Shown: positions 18,336 through 26,648 of the stretch, in pieces
Numbering within the stretch: position 1 is the stretch's first letter
Layout of the letters: every line of letters starts with the position of its first letter
Origin: Jiella avicenniae
GTDB taxonomy: Bacteria; Pseudomonadota; Alphaproteobacteria; Rhizobiales; Rhizobiaceae
Assembly (NCBI RefSeq): GCF_021390325.1
Contig: NZ_JAJUWU010000004.1
Span: forward strand, 62,001-126,000
Direction: 5' to 3'
DNA length: 64,000 nt
Translations under genes and position numbers: made by a program
Notes under the pieces: model-generated
The model's input: only the letters and a program-made list of their open reading frames with translations
Told to the model about the DNA's origin: nothing
Databases searched by the model: none

Positions 18336-18847
18336 GCGGTGGTCTCCTGACGGGCTTCGGCACGGCGACGCGGAGCAGCGGCTTCGGGCGCGCTCATCGC
18401 CGTTTCGGCATCGGATAGGTTCTTGACGACGACGGACAGTGCCTCGTGAAGCTGCCGCCGCGCCTCCTCGGACAGCCCCTCTTGCGCCTCCGCGAAGATC
18501 TCCTCGGCTCGCAGGCGCATCGGATGGATCAGCTCGCGCGCCTTGTCCGTGGTGAAGAGCTGACGGGCGCGGCGATCGTTCGGATCCTGCTTGCGGACGA
18601 CGAGGCCGGCGCTCGCCATGCGATCGATGTGCCGGCAAAGGGTCATCGGCTCGAGATCGACCAGCGTGGCGAGGCCCACTTGGCTGATGCCCTCGTTGCG
18701 CGACAGCCGCGCGATGATGCGCATCTGGGCGGAGGTCATGTCGATGTCGCGGCTCTTCTGCTCGAAGCGGCGGCGCATCAAACGGGCGGCATCGGCGAGC
18801 AGGAAGCCGAGGCTGAGATCGGCGGAAAGGGGATCTTGGCTTTGCAT
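18332..18847 (-). CDS. MarR family transcriptional regulator
   Basis: 171 residues with the winged-helix MarR fold: helix region ADLSLGFLLADAARLMRRRF, recognition helix around LATLVDLEPMTLCRHID, and the wing with DPNDRRARQLF, the family hallmark D-x-R-[AS]. It likely represses the operon it heads and is released by small aromatic or lipophilic compounds. Stop overlaps the adaptor start (ATGA). The Ala/Arg/Glu-rich C-terminal tail is variable. Start ATG 18847 follows an AT-rich promoter region. Confidence 0.92.
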   Translation of the reverse strand: MQSQDPLSADLSLGFLLADAARLMRRRFEQKSRDIDMTSAQMRIIARLSRNEGISQVGLATLVDLEPMTLCRHIDRMASAGLVVRKQDPNDRRARQLFTTDKARELIHPMRLRAEEIFAEAQEGLSEEARRQLHEALSVVVKNLSDAETAMSAPEAAAPRRRAEARQETTA

Positions 18848-18849
18848 GC

Positions 18850-18880
18850 CATGTATATAATAAGCGTAGTTATGATAGGC
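18850..18880 (-). promoter_or_regulatory. Promoter/operator of the MarR efflux operon
   Basis: An AT-rich stretch of about 30 bp immediately upstream of the MarR start. It contains a TATTAT/TATATA -10 type element and the dyad ATAA-N6-TTAT. Its position overlapping the promoter fits autorepression by MarR; the exact operator is not proven. Confidence 0.4.
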
Positions 18881-19142
18881 AAGCCGAGAATGACCCGGAT
18901 TGCTGCCGGTGCATCTGAAAACCGGTGGGCAAGAGACGTCTCGGCGCAGGCCGCGGCGCGCGGGAGGAAAAGCTGCAATCTCCTGCGCTGTCACGCGTAG
19001 GGCAGCATCAAACTGGAGCGATCGAGGGATTCTGCGCCGGTGTCGCGATCGGACGGCGGCGGCGCCGGCGGTTCGGCGACGGACCCGCCTGCCGGCGCGG
19101 AAAGCGAGGCGGCGCGCGACGAGGAAGACTGCGGCCTGCCGG

Positions 19143-20456
19143 TCACACCGCCAGGGCGCGGGCCTCGTAGGGCGTTTCGCCGAAGATGCGCTTGTAGCGC
19201 TCGACGGCTTCGGGCTCGCCGGTGGCCTTGGCGGGATTGTCGGAGAGCTTGACCGCCGGGCGGCCGTTGACCGAGGCGACCTTGCAGACCAGCGAGATCG
19301 GATCGAGGCCGCCCATCGGCTCGGGCGCGACGCCGCGGAAGTCGTTGGTCAGGTTGGTGCCCCAGCCGAAGCTCGTGCGCACGCGCCCGTCGAAATGGCG
19401 ATAGGTCCGCTCGATCGTGTCGGAATCCATGCCGTCGGAAAACACCAGCAGCTTCTCGCGCGGGTTCTCGCCCATCATCCGCCACCAGGCGATGATCTCC
19501 TCGCCGCCCTGGATCGGCGGCGCGGAATCCGGCCGAAAGCCGGTCCAGCGCGCGAGCCAGGCCGGCGCCTTGGCGAGGAACGAACCGGTGCCGAAGGTGT
19601 CGGGCAGGACGATCAGCAGGTTGCCGCCGTAGTAGCTCTGCCACTCGGCGAGCACCTCGTAGGGCGCCTCCCGCAGGTCTTCGTCGGTCTCGGCGAGAGC
19701 CGCCAGGACCATCGGCAGTTCGTGGGCGTTCGTGCCGATCGCCTCGAGATCGGCCTCCATGGCGAGGAGGACGTTGGACGAGCCGATGAAGCGATCGCCG
19801 AGCCCTTCCTTCAGGGCTTCGACGCACCAGCGCTGCCACAGGAAGGAATGGCGCCGCCGCGTTCCGAAATCGGAGATCTTCAGCTTCGGCAGGGCCTGCA
19901 GGCGCTCGACCTTCTCCCACATCTTGGCTTTGGCGCGGGCATAGAGGACGTCGAGTTCGAAGCGCTTGAACTCCTTCATCACGGCGCGCGAGCGCAGCTC
20001 GTTGATGATCGCCAGCGCCGGGATTTCCCACATCATGGTGTGGGTCCAGGGGCCGTGGAAGTCGAGTTCGAACTGGCCGTCGACGCGCCGCAACTCGTAT
20101 TCCGGCAGCCGGAAATCCGCCAGCCATTCGAGGAAATCCGGACGGAAGATCTGCTTGGTGCCGTAGAAGGTGTTGCCGGCGAGCCAGATCATCTCGCGTT
20201 TGGAGAAGGTCAGTTCGCGGGCATGATCGAGCTGATCGCGGAGTTCCGCCTCGTCGATGATGTCGGCGAGCCTCACGTCCCGCGACCGGTTGATCAGCGA
20301 GAAGGTGACGTCGACGTCCGGGTGCAAGCCGCGAACCATCTGCAGCATCAGGAGCTTGTAGAAGTCGGTATCGAGCAGGCTGCGCAGGATCGGGTCGAGC
20401 TTGAACGTGTGGTTCCAGACCCGGGTGGCGATATCCGTCGCGACCATTCCGTTCAT
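19143..20456 (-). CDS. pncB: Nicotinate phosphoribosyltransferase
   Basis: 437-residue enzyme of the NAD salvage pathway. It makes nicotinate mononucleotide from nicotinate and PRPP with ATP hydrolysis. Family segments seen include [11 protein letters not shown] near the N-terminus, [14 protein letters not shown] in the active site, the GSSNVLLA segment and the phosphate-binding [10 protein letters not shown]. Start is taken at ATG 20456 (MNGMVATD); ATG 20447 is also possible. No operon partner is evident. Confidence 0.95.
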   Translation of the reverse strand: MNGMVATDIATRVWNHTFKLDPILRSLLDTDFYKLLMLQMVRGLHPDVDVTFSLINRSRDVRLADIIDEAELRDQLDHARELTFSKREMIWLAGNTFYGTKQIFRPDFLEWLADFRLPEYELRRVDGQFELDFHGPWTHTMMWEIPALAIINELRSRAVMKEFKRFELDVLYARAKAKMWEKVERLQALPKLKISDFGTRRRHSFLWQRWCVEALKEGLGDRFIGSSNVLLAMEADLEAIGTNAHELPMVLAALAETDEDLREAPYEVLAEWQSYYGGNLLIVLPDTFGTGSFLAKAPAWLARWTGFRPDSAPPIQGGEEIIAWWRMMGENPREKLLVFSDGMDSDTIERTYRHFDGRVRTSFGWGTNLTNDFRGVAPEPMGGLDPISLVCKVASVNGRPAVKLSDNPAKATGEPEAVERYKRIFGETPYEARALAV

Positions 20457-20711
20457 CGATCCATCTCGCTCAACTCGTGCGGCAAGCGGGCGACCCTCGC
20501 GACATTGCGGCCGGGCGCCGTCGTCTGCTTCATGCGGGGCGAGACGCCGCCGCGTCAAGCGATGCCGTCTTGTCCGGGCGGTGGCCGCTCTACCGCACAG
20601 GCCGCCAAGACCGTCGGCCGGAGCGTCCGGGACGATCGGCCGACGTCGTCACCACCGGCGGCAAGACGCGCCCTGGCCTGGAAAGAAAGGCGCTTTCCAC
20701 AAGGGTTCCGG

Positions 20712-20921
20712 TCAGCCCTTGCGGCCGTCGATGCGGTTGACGACGCGCTTCAGCGACGTCATCGACTGGGTGACGTTGCGGCAATCGTGCTGGGCTTCGG
20801 CGAGGGCCTCGGCACTGACCGGCTGGCCGTTTTCGAGATCGGCCAGGAACTCGCAGATCTCGCTGACGCGAGTGCCGATCGAATCGATCGCGCCCTCGAG
20901 GTCCTTCGACGTGACGCTCAT
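20712..20921 (-). CDS. Small hypothetical protein
   Basis: 69 residues from ATG 20921 (a GTG two codons upstream is possible); AGAGGGGCAGG precedes it. The product is acidic and mostly helical (KDLEGAIDSIGTRVSEICEFLADLE), ending in a basic tail, and looks like a small coiled-coil cytoplasmic protein. No family recognised. It lies on the same strand as pncB but 255 bp upstream of it. Confidence 0.6.
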   Translation of the reverse strand: MSVTSKDLEGAIDSIGTRVSEICEFLADLENGQPVSAEALAEAQHDCRNVTQSMTSLKRVVNRIDGRKG

Positions 20922-21055
20922 CTTCACCTGCCCCTCTGACCCCCGCAGGCATCCCGCCGTGCGAGCGACACCCCTGCCGCTCGCCCATCAATATCCCATG
21001 GCCGGGGTGGTGAAAAGAACCTGCGAGAGAGCGACGTCGCCGAAGGTTGGAGGCG

Positions 21056-22267
21056 CTATGCCACCAGCCCGGCCATCGGCCGGACGCCGATGCTGTCTGG
21101 GAAGATTTCGCGCGCGAGGGTCTTTTCCGAGAGACCGAGATGGTCCTTGAGGACGCCCTTCAGCACGGCGCGCAGGTCGGTGGTCGGCTTGAGGTCGCGG
21201 CCTTCGTGGAGATCTGCCTCGCGCAATCCCGGCCAGTCCGCGACGACGCGGCCGCCTCTCACCGCACCGCCGAGGAGGAATGCGGTCGTGCCGGTGCCGT
21301 GATCGGTGCCGCCGCCGCCGTTGCCCCAGGCGGTCCGGCCGAATTCCGTGACGACGGCGACCACCGTGTCCTTCCAGGCCGGGCCGAGACCGCGCGCCAG
21401 ATCGTCGAGGGCGAGATCGAGCGCGGTGAGATTTCGCGCCAGGCGGCCGTGATCGGCGCCTTCCTGAACGTGGGTGTCCCAGCCTTCGTAGCTGATCGCG
21501 GCGAGGCGCGGGCCGTCTTCCTGGGCGAGCAGCTTTGCCGCTCCGTTGGCCATGATGCGAAACGAGCGGGCCGGTCCTTTCTCGATGTCGAAGGGCGTAC
21601 CCGCCATCATCCCGTCGGTCACCAGTCCTTCCGTCAGGAGCTTGGCGAGTTCGTGATCCGTCTCGCCATAGAGTGAAGCGAGGCGCATCGCGGTATCCTC
21701 GCGGGCAGGCCGGAAGTTCTGCGGAGACCATGTCAGCGTGCCAGCCGGCCCCGCGAGGATGAGGGGGATCGTCGGGCCGATCGCGAGACCGGACTGTGTC
21801 CTGACCCGCTCGCCGGCGGGCAGTGCGGTGGCGACCCGGTTCAGCCAGCCGCTCTGGGTCCCCGAAGGGCCGTCGAGGCCGCTTTCGAGAACGTTCTGCC
21901 CGTCGAAATGCGATCGGTCGCGGTAAGGCGTCGCGGCAGCATGGACCACGAGCGCCTGGCGCCGGGCAAAATACGCGTCGAACTTCGGCATCGCATCGTT
22001 GAGAGCGAAGAAGCCGTCGTTCAGCGGAAGCACCTCCCTGCCGCCCTCACCGAGAGCGAGCGCGCCTCGCAACGATCGATAGTTCGGATCGCCGATCGGG
22101 GCGACCGCCGCTAGCCCATCGAGCGCGCCGCGCAGGATCACCACCACGAAACGTGGATCTCGGGCGCCGGCAAAGCCGACCTTGGGCATGGTCGCCCAAG
22201 CGGCGAAGACGCCGGATCCGACGAGAAACCTTCGACGCGACAGGGCGGGATAATTGCAGCGTTCCAT
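21056..22267 (-). CDS. DUF1501 domain protein with Tat signal
   Basis: 403 residues. The N-terminus has a twin-arginine signal (SRRRFLVGSG) followed by a hydrophobic stretch, so the folded protein is probably exported by Tat. The body belongs to the DUF1501 family, with an alkaline-phosphatase-like fold expected and short motifs such as VVVILRGALDGL, NDGFFALND, SHFDGQNVLE and EFGRTAWGNGGGGTDHG. It is encoded 4 bp downstream of the DUF1800 gene. The two families are regularly found side by side, but their job is not established. Start may also be GTG 22270. Confidence 0.88.
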   Translation of the reverse strand: MERCNYPALSRRRFLVGSGVFAAWATMPKVGFAGARDPRFVVVILRGALDGLAAVAPIGDPNYRSLRGALALGEGGREVLPLNDGFFALNDAMPKFDAYFARRQALVVHAAATPYRDRSHFDGQNVLESGLDGPSGTQSGWLNRVATALPAGERVRTQSGLAIGPTIPLILAGPAGTLTWSPQNFRPAREDTAMRLASLYGETDHELAKLLTEGLVTDGMMAGTPFDIEKGPARSFRIMANGAAKLLAQEDGPRLAAISYEGWDTHVQEGADHGRLARNLTALDLALDDLARGLGPAWKDTVVAVVTEFGRTAWGNGGGGTDHGTGTTAFLLGGAVRGGRVVADWPGLREADLHEGRDLKPTTDLRAVLKGVLKDHLGLSEKTLAREIFPDSIGVRPMAGLVA

Positions 22268-22271
22268 CACG

Positions 22272-23708
22272 CTATCTCCGCTGGAATTCGGGGCTCATCA
22301 CGAGCAGCGCATAGGCCTGGCCGGGAGTCTCCGCCCGTTGGATCGCCTCCCGGGTCGAGGCGGAAAGGAGATTGCCCAGAACCGCATCCGCCAGCGCCTG
22401 CGTATCGACCGGGCGCTTGCGCGCGGCAAGAAACTGCGCGACGTCGAGCCGATTGGTCATCGCATCGGCAGCGAGCCAGTAGCGCGAATCGCCGGGATAG
22501 CCAGCGGGAGAATTCGGTTGCCAGAACATCTGCCCGAGCATCGCCAGGGCCCGCCGGGCTTCGTTCGGCCGAAGCGGAACATCGAGGGCGCGAACCGAGG
22601 CAATCACGAATTCCTGAGGGCTGCGGAGCTTGGACCGCGGTGCCTCCCAGCTCTCCGGCGAGGTGACGAGCGCCTTGGTCACGGCGAAGAGATCGCCGTC
22701 GGTTCTCAGATAGACGTCGGCAAGCCGGGCGACGAGGTCGGCCGGAGGTTCGTCGGCGACGAAAGCTTGCACGAGTTTGCGGGAGAGATGTCGGGCCGTC
22801 GCCGGATGGCGGGCGAGATCGGAGATGATCGCCGCAGCCTGTTCCTCGCCCTTTTGCCCGTAGTTCGTGCCGAGGACCGTGACGGGGCCGGGCTCGTGCA
22901 TTCCCGGTCTGAACACGAACGTTCCCACCTCTTCGGGGCGTTTGATGTTCAGTCCCATCGTCCAGCCCGACAAGGCGTTCGCCAAGGCTCTGACATCGGC
23001 CTGATCATATCCGCCGTCGACCCCGAGCGTGTGGAGCTCCAGCAGCTCGCGGCCGAAATTCTCGTTGAGCCCGCGGTCCTTGCGGATCGTCGCCGCCCGG
23101 CTGTGAACGCCCACCGACAGCCAGTTGTCGAGATAGGTCAGCATGGCCGGATGCCGGGCGACGGCAAGCAGCATGGTCTCGAAGCGACCGAGAACATGAG
23201 GCCTTATGGCCTCGCGCTCATACGCGCCGATGGTCGCGCGGGTGTAGAAGGACTTGTCGACCTCGATGGCGAAATGGTTCGACCAGAAATCGACGAGGCG
23301 CTCGAAAAAGCCGATCGGAGCGGTGAATTGGCGGTCGAGTTTGGCTGCGAGATCGGCCTCGTACGCGACGATGTGGGGCGGCTTTCCGCCGTCCGGCTCC
23401 GATTTCATGCCGGGCCCCGGCCGTTCGTTCGTTTCGGCCATCGACATGGAGCGGACCTTGGCGGAAGGTTCGACATCCGCGGATTTTTCCGCTCTGGTCA
23501 GCGCCACCTGGCGAGCCTGATAGGTCCGGAAGTCCAGCAGGATCTCGGGTGTCGTCCGCAGCCCGCCGTCGGCGAGCGGGATCTTCGATTGGGCCATCGC
23601 CTCGTCGAGGAGTGCCGCTGCCGGATCGCCTCCCAAGGATGCGCCGTCCTGCGAACGCAGTCCAAGCCCGAAACGGCATGCTGCAAAGGCGGCAGAACTT
23701 TTCGTCAT
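22272..23708 (-). CDS. DUF1800 domain protein
   Basis: 478 residues, first gene of a two-gene unit with the DUF1501 gene. Family segments include AACRFGLG at the start, RLVDFWSNHFAIEVDK, NENFGRELLELHTLG, the FRPGMHEPG segment and LVRKLVQAFV-like helices. There is no obvious signal peptide, so it may travel with the Tat-exported partner or stay inside. Start ATG 23708 is chosen because the upstream extension is Arg-rich and non-conserved; the ribosome-binding site is weak. Confidence 0.85.
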   Translation of the reverse strand: MTKSSAAFAACRFGLGLRSQDGASLGGDPAAALLDEAMAQSKIPLADGGLRTTPEILLDFRTYQARQVALTRAEKSADVEPSAKVRSMSMAETNERPGPGMKSEPDGGKPPHIVAYEADLAAKLDRQFTAPIGFFERLVDFWSNHFAIEVDKSFYTRATIGAYEREAIRPHVLGRFETMLLAVARHPAMLTYLDNWLSVGVHSRAATIRKDRGLNENFGRELLELHTLGVDGGYDQADVRALANALSGWTMGLNIKRPEEVGTFVFRPGMHEPGPVTVLGTNYGQKGEEQAAAIISDLARHPATARHLSRKLVQAFVADEPPADLVARLADVYLRTDGDLFAVTKALVTSPESWEAPRSKLRSPQEFVIASVRALDVPLRPNEARRALAMLGQMFWQPNSPAGYPGDSRYWLAADAMTNRLDVAQFLAARKRPVDTQALADAVLGNLLSASTREAIQRAETPGQAYALLVMSPEFQRR

Positions 23709-24010
23709 GGCGCACTGTCTTGGTCTTTGCCGCACCGGCAAGGCGATCGGCTGCCGCCCTTCGACGATCCTGCGCACGGCCCTGATCGTAACGGCGGCTT
23801 ATCCGCGCCCAATGCGTCTGAACGAAGGCGCGCGAAGCCGAAATGCCCCGACTTCCACGATTTGTTGCACGGGGCGTGCGTCCGGGTGAGATGCGCCCGG
23901 ACCGCTCGCGAAATCCGGCCCGACCCCATTTCTGTTTGCCTGCGCTTGCGTTAGACGCGGAGTGAGGCGCGCGCCGCGCCACCGATTCCAAACTTCGACG
24001 GGAGGGCAAC
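23709..24010. other. Divergent intergenic region, DUF1800 / mgtE
   Basis: 302 bp between divergent genes. It must contain both promoters, but I see no strong -35/-10 pair and no recognisable Mg2+ riboswitch. GGGAGG just before mgtE is its ribosome-binding site. Confidence 0.5.
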
Positions 24011-25420
24011 ATGGCTGACGCGCAGCATGTCTCGGACGCGCCTTCTCCCGAACCGAGAAGCGGCATCTACGATGCGGACGGCTATCTCGCCGAGGACTTC
24101 CTCGACCGGGTCAAGCAGGCGATCGAGGCCGAGGACGCGGCCTATCTGCGCGAGACCGTCGGGCCGCTGCACGAGTCCGAACTCGGCGACGTCCTGCGCA
24201 ATCTCGGCCATGACGAGCGCCAGGCGCTCGTCCGCCTCATGGGCGAAGAGTTCGACTATACCGCGCTGACCGAGGTCGACGAGGCGATCCGCCTGTCGAT
24301 CGTCGACGCGATGCCGAACGAGCAGGTCGCGGAAGCCCTGCGCGAACTCGATTCCGACGATGCCGTCTACATTCTGGAGGACCTCGAGGAAGAAGACCGC
24401 AAGGAGATCCTCGCCAAGCTGCCGTTCCGCGAGCGGCTGCGGCTTCGGCGGTCGCTGGAATATCCGGAGGAATCGGCCGGCCGGCGCATGCAGACGGAGT
24501 TCGTCGCCGTGCCGCCCTATTGGACCGTCGGCCAGACCATCGACTACATGCGCGACGAGGAGGACCTGCCGGAATCCTTCGCCCAGATCTTCGTCGTCGA
24601 CCCGACCTTCAAGCTTCTGGGCGCGGTCGATCTCGACCGCATCCTGCGCACCCGCCGCCCGGCCAAGATCGAAGAGATCATGCACGAGACGCGGCACGCC
24701 ATCCCGGCCGAGACCGACCAGGAAGAGGCGGCGCAGATCATCGAGCAGTACGATCTCCTGTCGGCCGCCGTCGTCGACGAGAACGAGCGGCTGGTCGGCG
24801 TGCTCACCATCGACGACGTCATCGACATCGTCCAGCAGGAGGCCGAGGAGGACATCCGCCGCATGGGCGGCGTCGGCGACGAGGAGATCTCCGATACCGT
24901 CGTCACGGCGGCGCGCTCGCGCTTCCTCTGGCTGTTGATCAATCTGGCGACGGCGGTCCTCGCCTCGCTGGTCATCGGCATCTTCGACGCGACCATCCAG
25001 CAGATGGTGGCGCTCGCCATCCTGATGCCGATCGTCGCCTCGATGGGCGGCAATGCCGGCACCCAGACGATGACCGTCACGGTGCGGGCGCTCGCCTCCC
25101 GCGATCTCGACATCTACAATGCCGGTCGCATCGTCAGGAGAGAGGTGCTGATCGGCCTTCTCAACGGCGTCGTCTTCGCCGTCGTCATCGGCATCGTCGC
25201 CTCGCTCTGGTTCGAGGACGTCGCCCTCGGCCAGGTGATCGCCATCGCCATGGTCGTCAACATGCTGGCGGCGGCGCTGGCCGGCATCCTGATTCCGCTG
25301 CTGCTCGATCATTTCGGCGCCGATCCGGCGATCTCCTCGGGCACCTTCGTGACGACGGTGACCGACGTCGTCGGCTTCTTCGCCTTTCTCGGCCTGGCAG
25401 CATGGTGGTTCGCGCGGTGA
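24011..25420 (+). CDS. mgtE: Magnesium transporter MgtE
   Basis: 469 residues in the standard MgtE order: N-terminal superhelical domain (about 20-150), paired CBS domains (about 155-280), and a C-terminal membrane domain of about five helices with the pore motif region MPIVASMGGNAGTQTMTV. The channel imports Mg2+, and acidic residues in the cytosolic domains sense internal Mg2+. Start ATG 24011 follows GGGAGG. Full length and intact. Confidence 0.95.
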   Translation: MADAQHVSDAPSPEPRSGIYDADGYLAEDFLDRVKQAIEAEDAAYLRETVGPLHESELGDVLRNLGHDERQALVRLMGEEFDYTALTEVDEAIRLSIVDAMPNEQVAEALRELDSDDAVYILEDLEEEDRKEILAKLPFRERLRLRRSLEYPEESAGRRMQTEFVAVPPYWTVGQTIDYMRDEEDLPESFAQIFVVDPTFKLLGAVDLDRILRTRRPAKIEEIMHETRHAIPAETDQEEAAQIIEQYDLLSAAVVDENERLVGVLTIDDVIDIVQQEAEEDIRRMGGVGDEEISDTVVTAARSRFLWLLINLATAVLASLVIGIFDATIQQMVALAILMPIVASMGGNAGTQTMTVTVRALASRDLDIYNAGRIVRREVLIGLLNGVVFAVVIGIVASLWFEDVALGQVIAIAMVVNMLAAALAGILIPLLLDHFGADPAISSGTFVTTVTDVVGFFAFLGLAAWWFAR

Positions 25421-25450
25421 AGGAGCGGTGATCGTTGCATGGCCGTCCGG

Positions 25451-25741
25451 TCAGTCGATCAGGTCCTGCCAGCGCCGGGCGCCATGCAGGACGCGGATGA
25501 TCTCGGCGTCGTCGTCGCCGCTTTCCCGGTAGAGAATGAGATAGTTGCCCACCGGAAAAGTCCGCAGGTCCGGCCGGATTTCCGGCCTCGCGACCCCCGC
25601 GCGCGGCATCCGACCGAGATTGCGGCAATGCTTCAGGATGTCGTCCTGCCAGCGCAAGGCGGCCTTCGGGCTATGACCGGCGATGTAGAGTGCGATCTCG
25701 GTGATGTCCGTCTCGGCCCGCGGCGTGAGACGAAACGCCAT
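25451..25741 (-). CDS. Type II toxin, RelE/ParE family
   Basis: 96-residue toxin-like protein. MAFRLTPRAETDITEIALYIA is the ParE-type helical hairpin start; GNYLILYRES and IIRVLHGARRW form the C-terminal strands. ParE toxins inhibit gyrase, whereas RelE toxins cut mRNA; without key RelE residues ParE is more likely. It follows its antitoxin with a one-base overlap (TGATG), so synthesis is coupled. Confidence 0.9.
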   Translation of the reverse strand: MAFRLTPRAETDITEIALYIAGHSPKAALRWQDDILKHCRNLGRMPRAGVARPEIRPDLRTFPVGNYLILYRESGDDDAEIIRVLHGARRWQDLID

Positions 25742-26019
25742 CAGTCGTCGCCGCTTGCGAGGCGTCCGTCGACCCTTCGCCGAATCCGGGCGAAAGCGGC
25801 TTCGCCATCGGTCGGTAGTCCGCTCGCCAGCCCTTCGTCCCAGAGCCGGCCGAGCTCCTGACGGGCCTGATGTCGGTCGGTCCGGCGAATTTGCCAGTCG
25901 CGCAGAGCCTCGCTCATCACCTCGTCCTGCGAGGCGTATTCGCCCGAGGCGACGGCCGTGCGCAGGGCGGCTGCCAGTTCCGCCGAGACGGAGATGCTGA
26001 GTTTTTCCTCTTGCGCCAT
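25741..26019 (-). CDS. Type II antitoxin, ParD-like ribbon-helix-helix
   Basis: 92 residues. The N-terminal EEKLSISVSAELAAALRTAV plus the following EYASQDEVMSEALRDW form the ribbon-helix-helix DNA-binding part; the C-terminal half is the toxin-binding tail. The dimer should repress its own promoter. Start ATG 26019 is preceded by GGAGAAGG. The promoter is probably the TTGTATAT region on the minus strand near 26060-26070. Confidence 0.9.
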   Translation of the reverse strand: MAQEEKLSISVSAELAAALRTAVASGEYASQDEVMSEALRDWQIRRTDRHQARQELGRLWDEGLASGLPTDGEAAFARIRRRVDGRLASGDD

Positions 26020-26151
26020 GACATGCCTTCTCCGACTGCCTACACGATGGGAACATCGGAGAGGATATACAATGGACGGGGACGTTTGGAGTAAATATCG
26101 CCGCTGCCGCTGATGGGATGGTTGGGGAAGGCGGTCGCTCGATGCGGATTT

Positions 26152-26167
26152 GACTTTTACGTAAGTC
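26152..26167. promoter_or_regulatory. Dyad upstream of the MerR gene
   Basis: GACTT, TTACGT, AAGTC: 5-bp arms around six bases, with an embedded TTACGTAA palindrome. It lies 44 bp before the MerR-family start. MerR proteins bind dyads inside long promoter spacers, so this is a likely self-regulation site. Confidence 0.45.
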
Positions 26168-26210
26168 GTGGCGCAAGCATGGCCGGGGCACGTCTGCAGC
26201 CGGGGAACCC

Positions 26211-26612
26211 ATGCGGGAACACTACACGATCACTGAACTCACGCGCGAGTTCGGCATCTCGACGCGGACGATCCGCTTCTACGAGGACGAAGGTCTCATC
26301 CATCCGATCCGGCGCGGCCGCACCCGGCTGTTCCGGCCGTCGGACCGCCAGCTCCTGAAGAACATCCTGCGCGGCAAGCGGCTGGGCTTTGCGATCTCGG
26401 AAATCCGCGAGATCGTGCAGATGTATCGCGAGCCGCCCGGCGAGGCCGGGCAGCTGCGCGCCATCCTGCGCAAGGTCGCCGACCGGCGGGGCGAACTCGA
26501 ACAGAAGCGCCGCGACATCGACGACATGCTCGGCGAATTGGAAGCGGCGGAGGAGGCCTGCCTCACCCGCATGGCCGAACTCGGCGTCGGCCAGACCGTG
26601 CGCTCGGGCTGA
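26211..26612 (+). CDS. MerR family transcriptional regulator (LiuR-like)
   Basis: 133 residues. Residues 5-40 form the MerR helix-turn-helix and wing start (YTITELTREFGISTRTIRFYEDEGLI); a dimerisation coiled coil follows (LRKVADRRGELEQKRRDID). The effector end has a single Cys in EEACL, so it is not a metal-binding MerR. It resembles the LiuR type that controls branched-chain amino acid and acyl-CoA catabolism in Proteobacteria, but no such genes are adjacent, so the target is uncertain. ATG 26211 follows GGGGAACCC, a mediocre ribosome-binding site. Confidence 0.85.
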   Translation: MREHYTITELTREFGISTRTIRFYEDEGLIHPIRRGRTRLFRPSDRQLLKNILRGKRLGFAISEIREIVQMYREPPGEAGQLRAILRKVADRRGELEQKRRDIDDMLGELEAAEEACLTRMAELGVGQTVRSG

Positions 26613-26648
26613 TCCCGGCCCGCGACTGCTCCCTCCTCGGCTCGCCCG

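Noticed and set aside
23709-24010. Mg2+ riboswitch before mgtE
   Set aside because: No M-box-like conserved stems or terminator were seen in this G+C-rich 302-bp gap.
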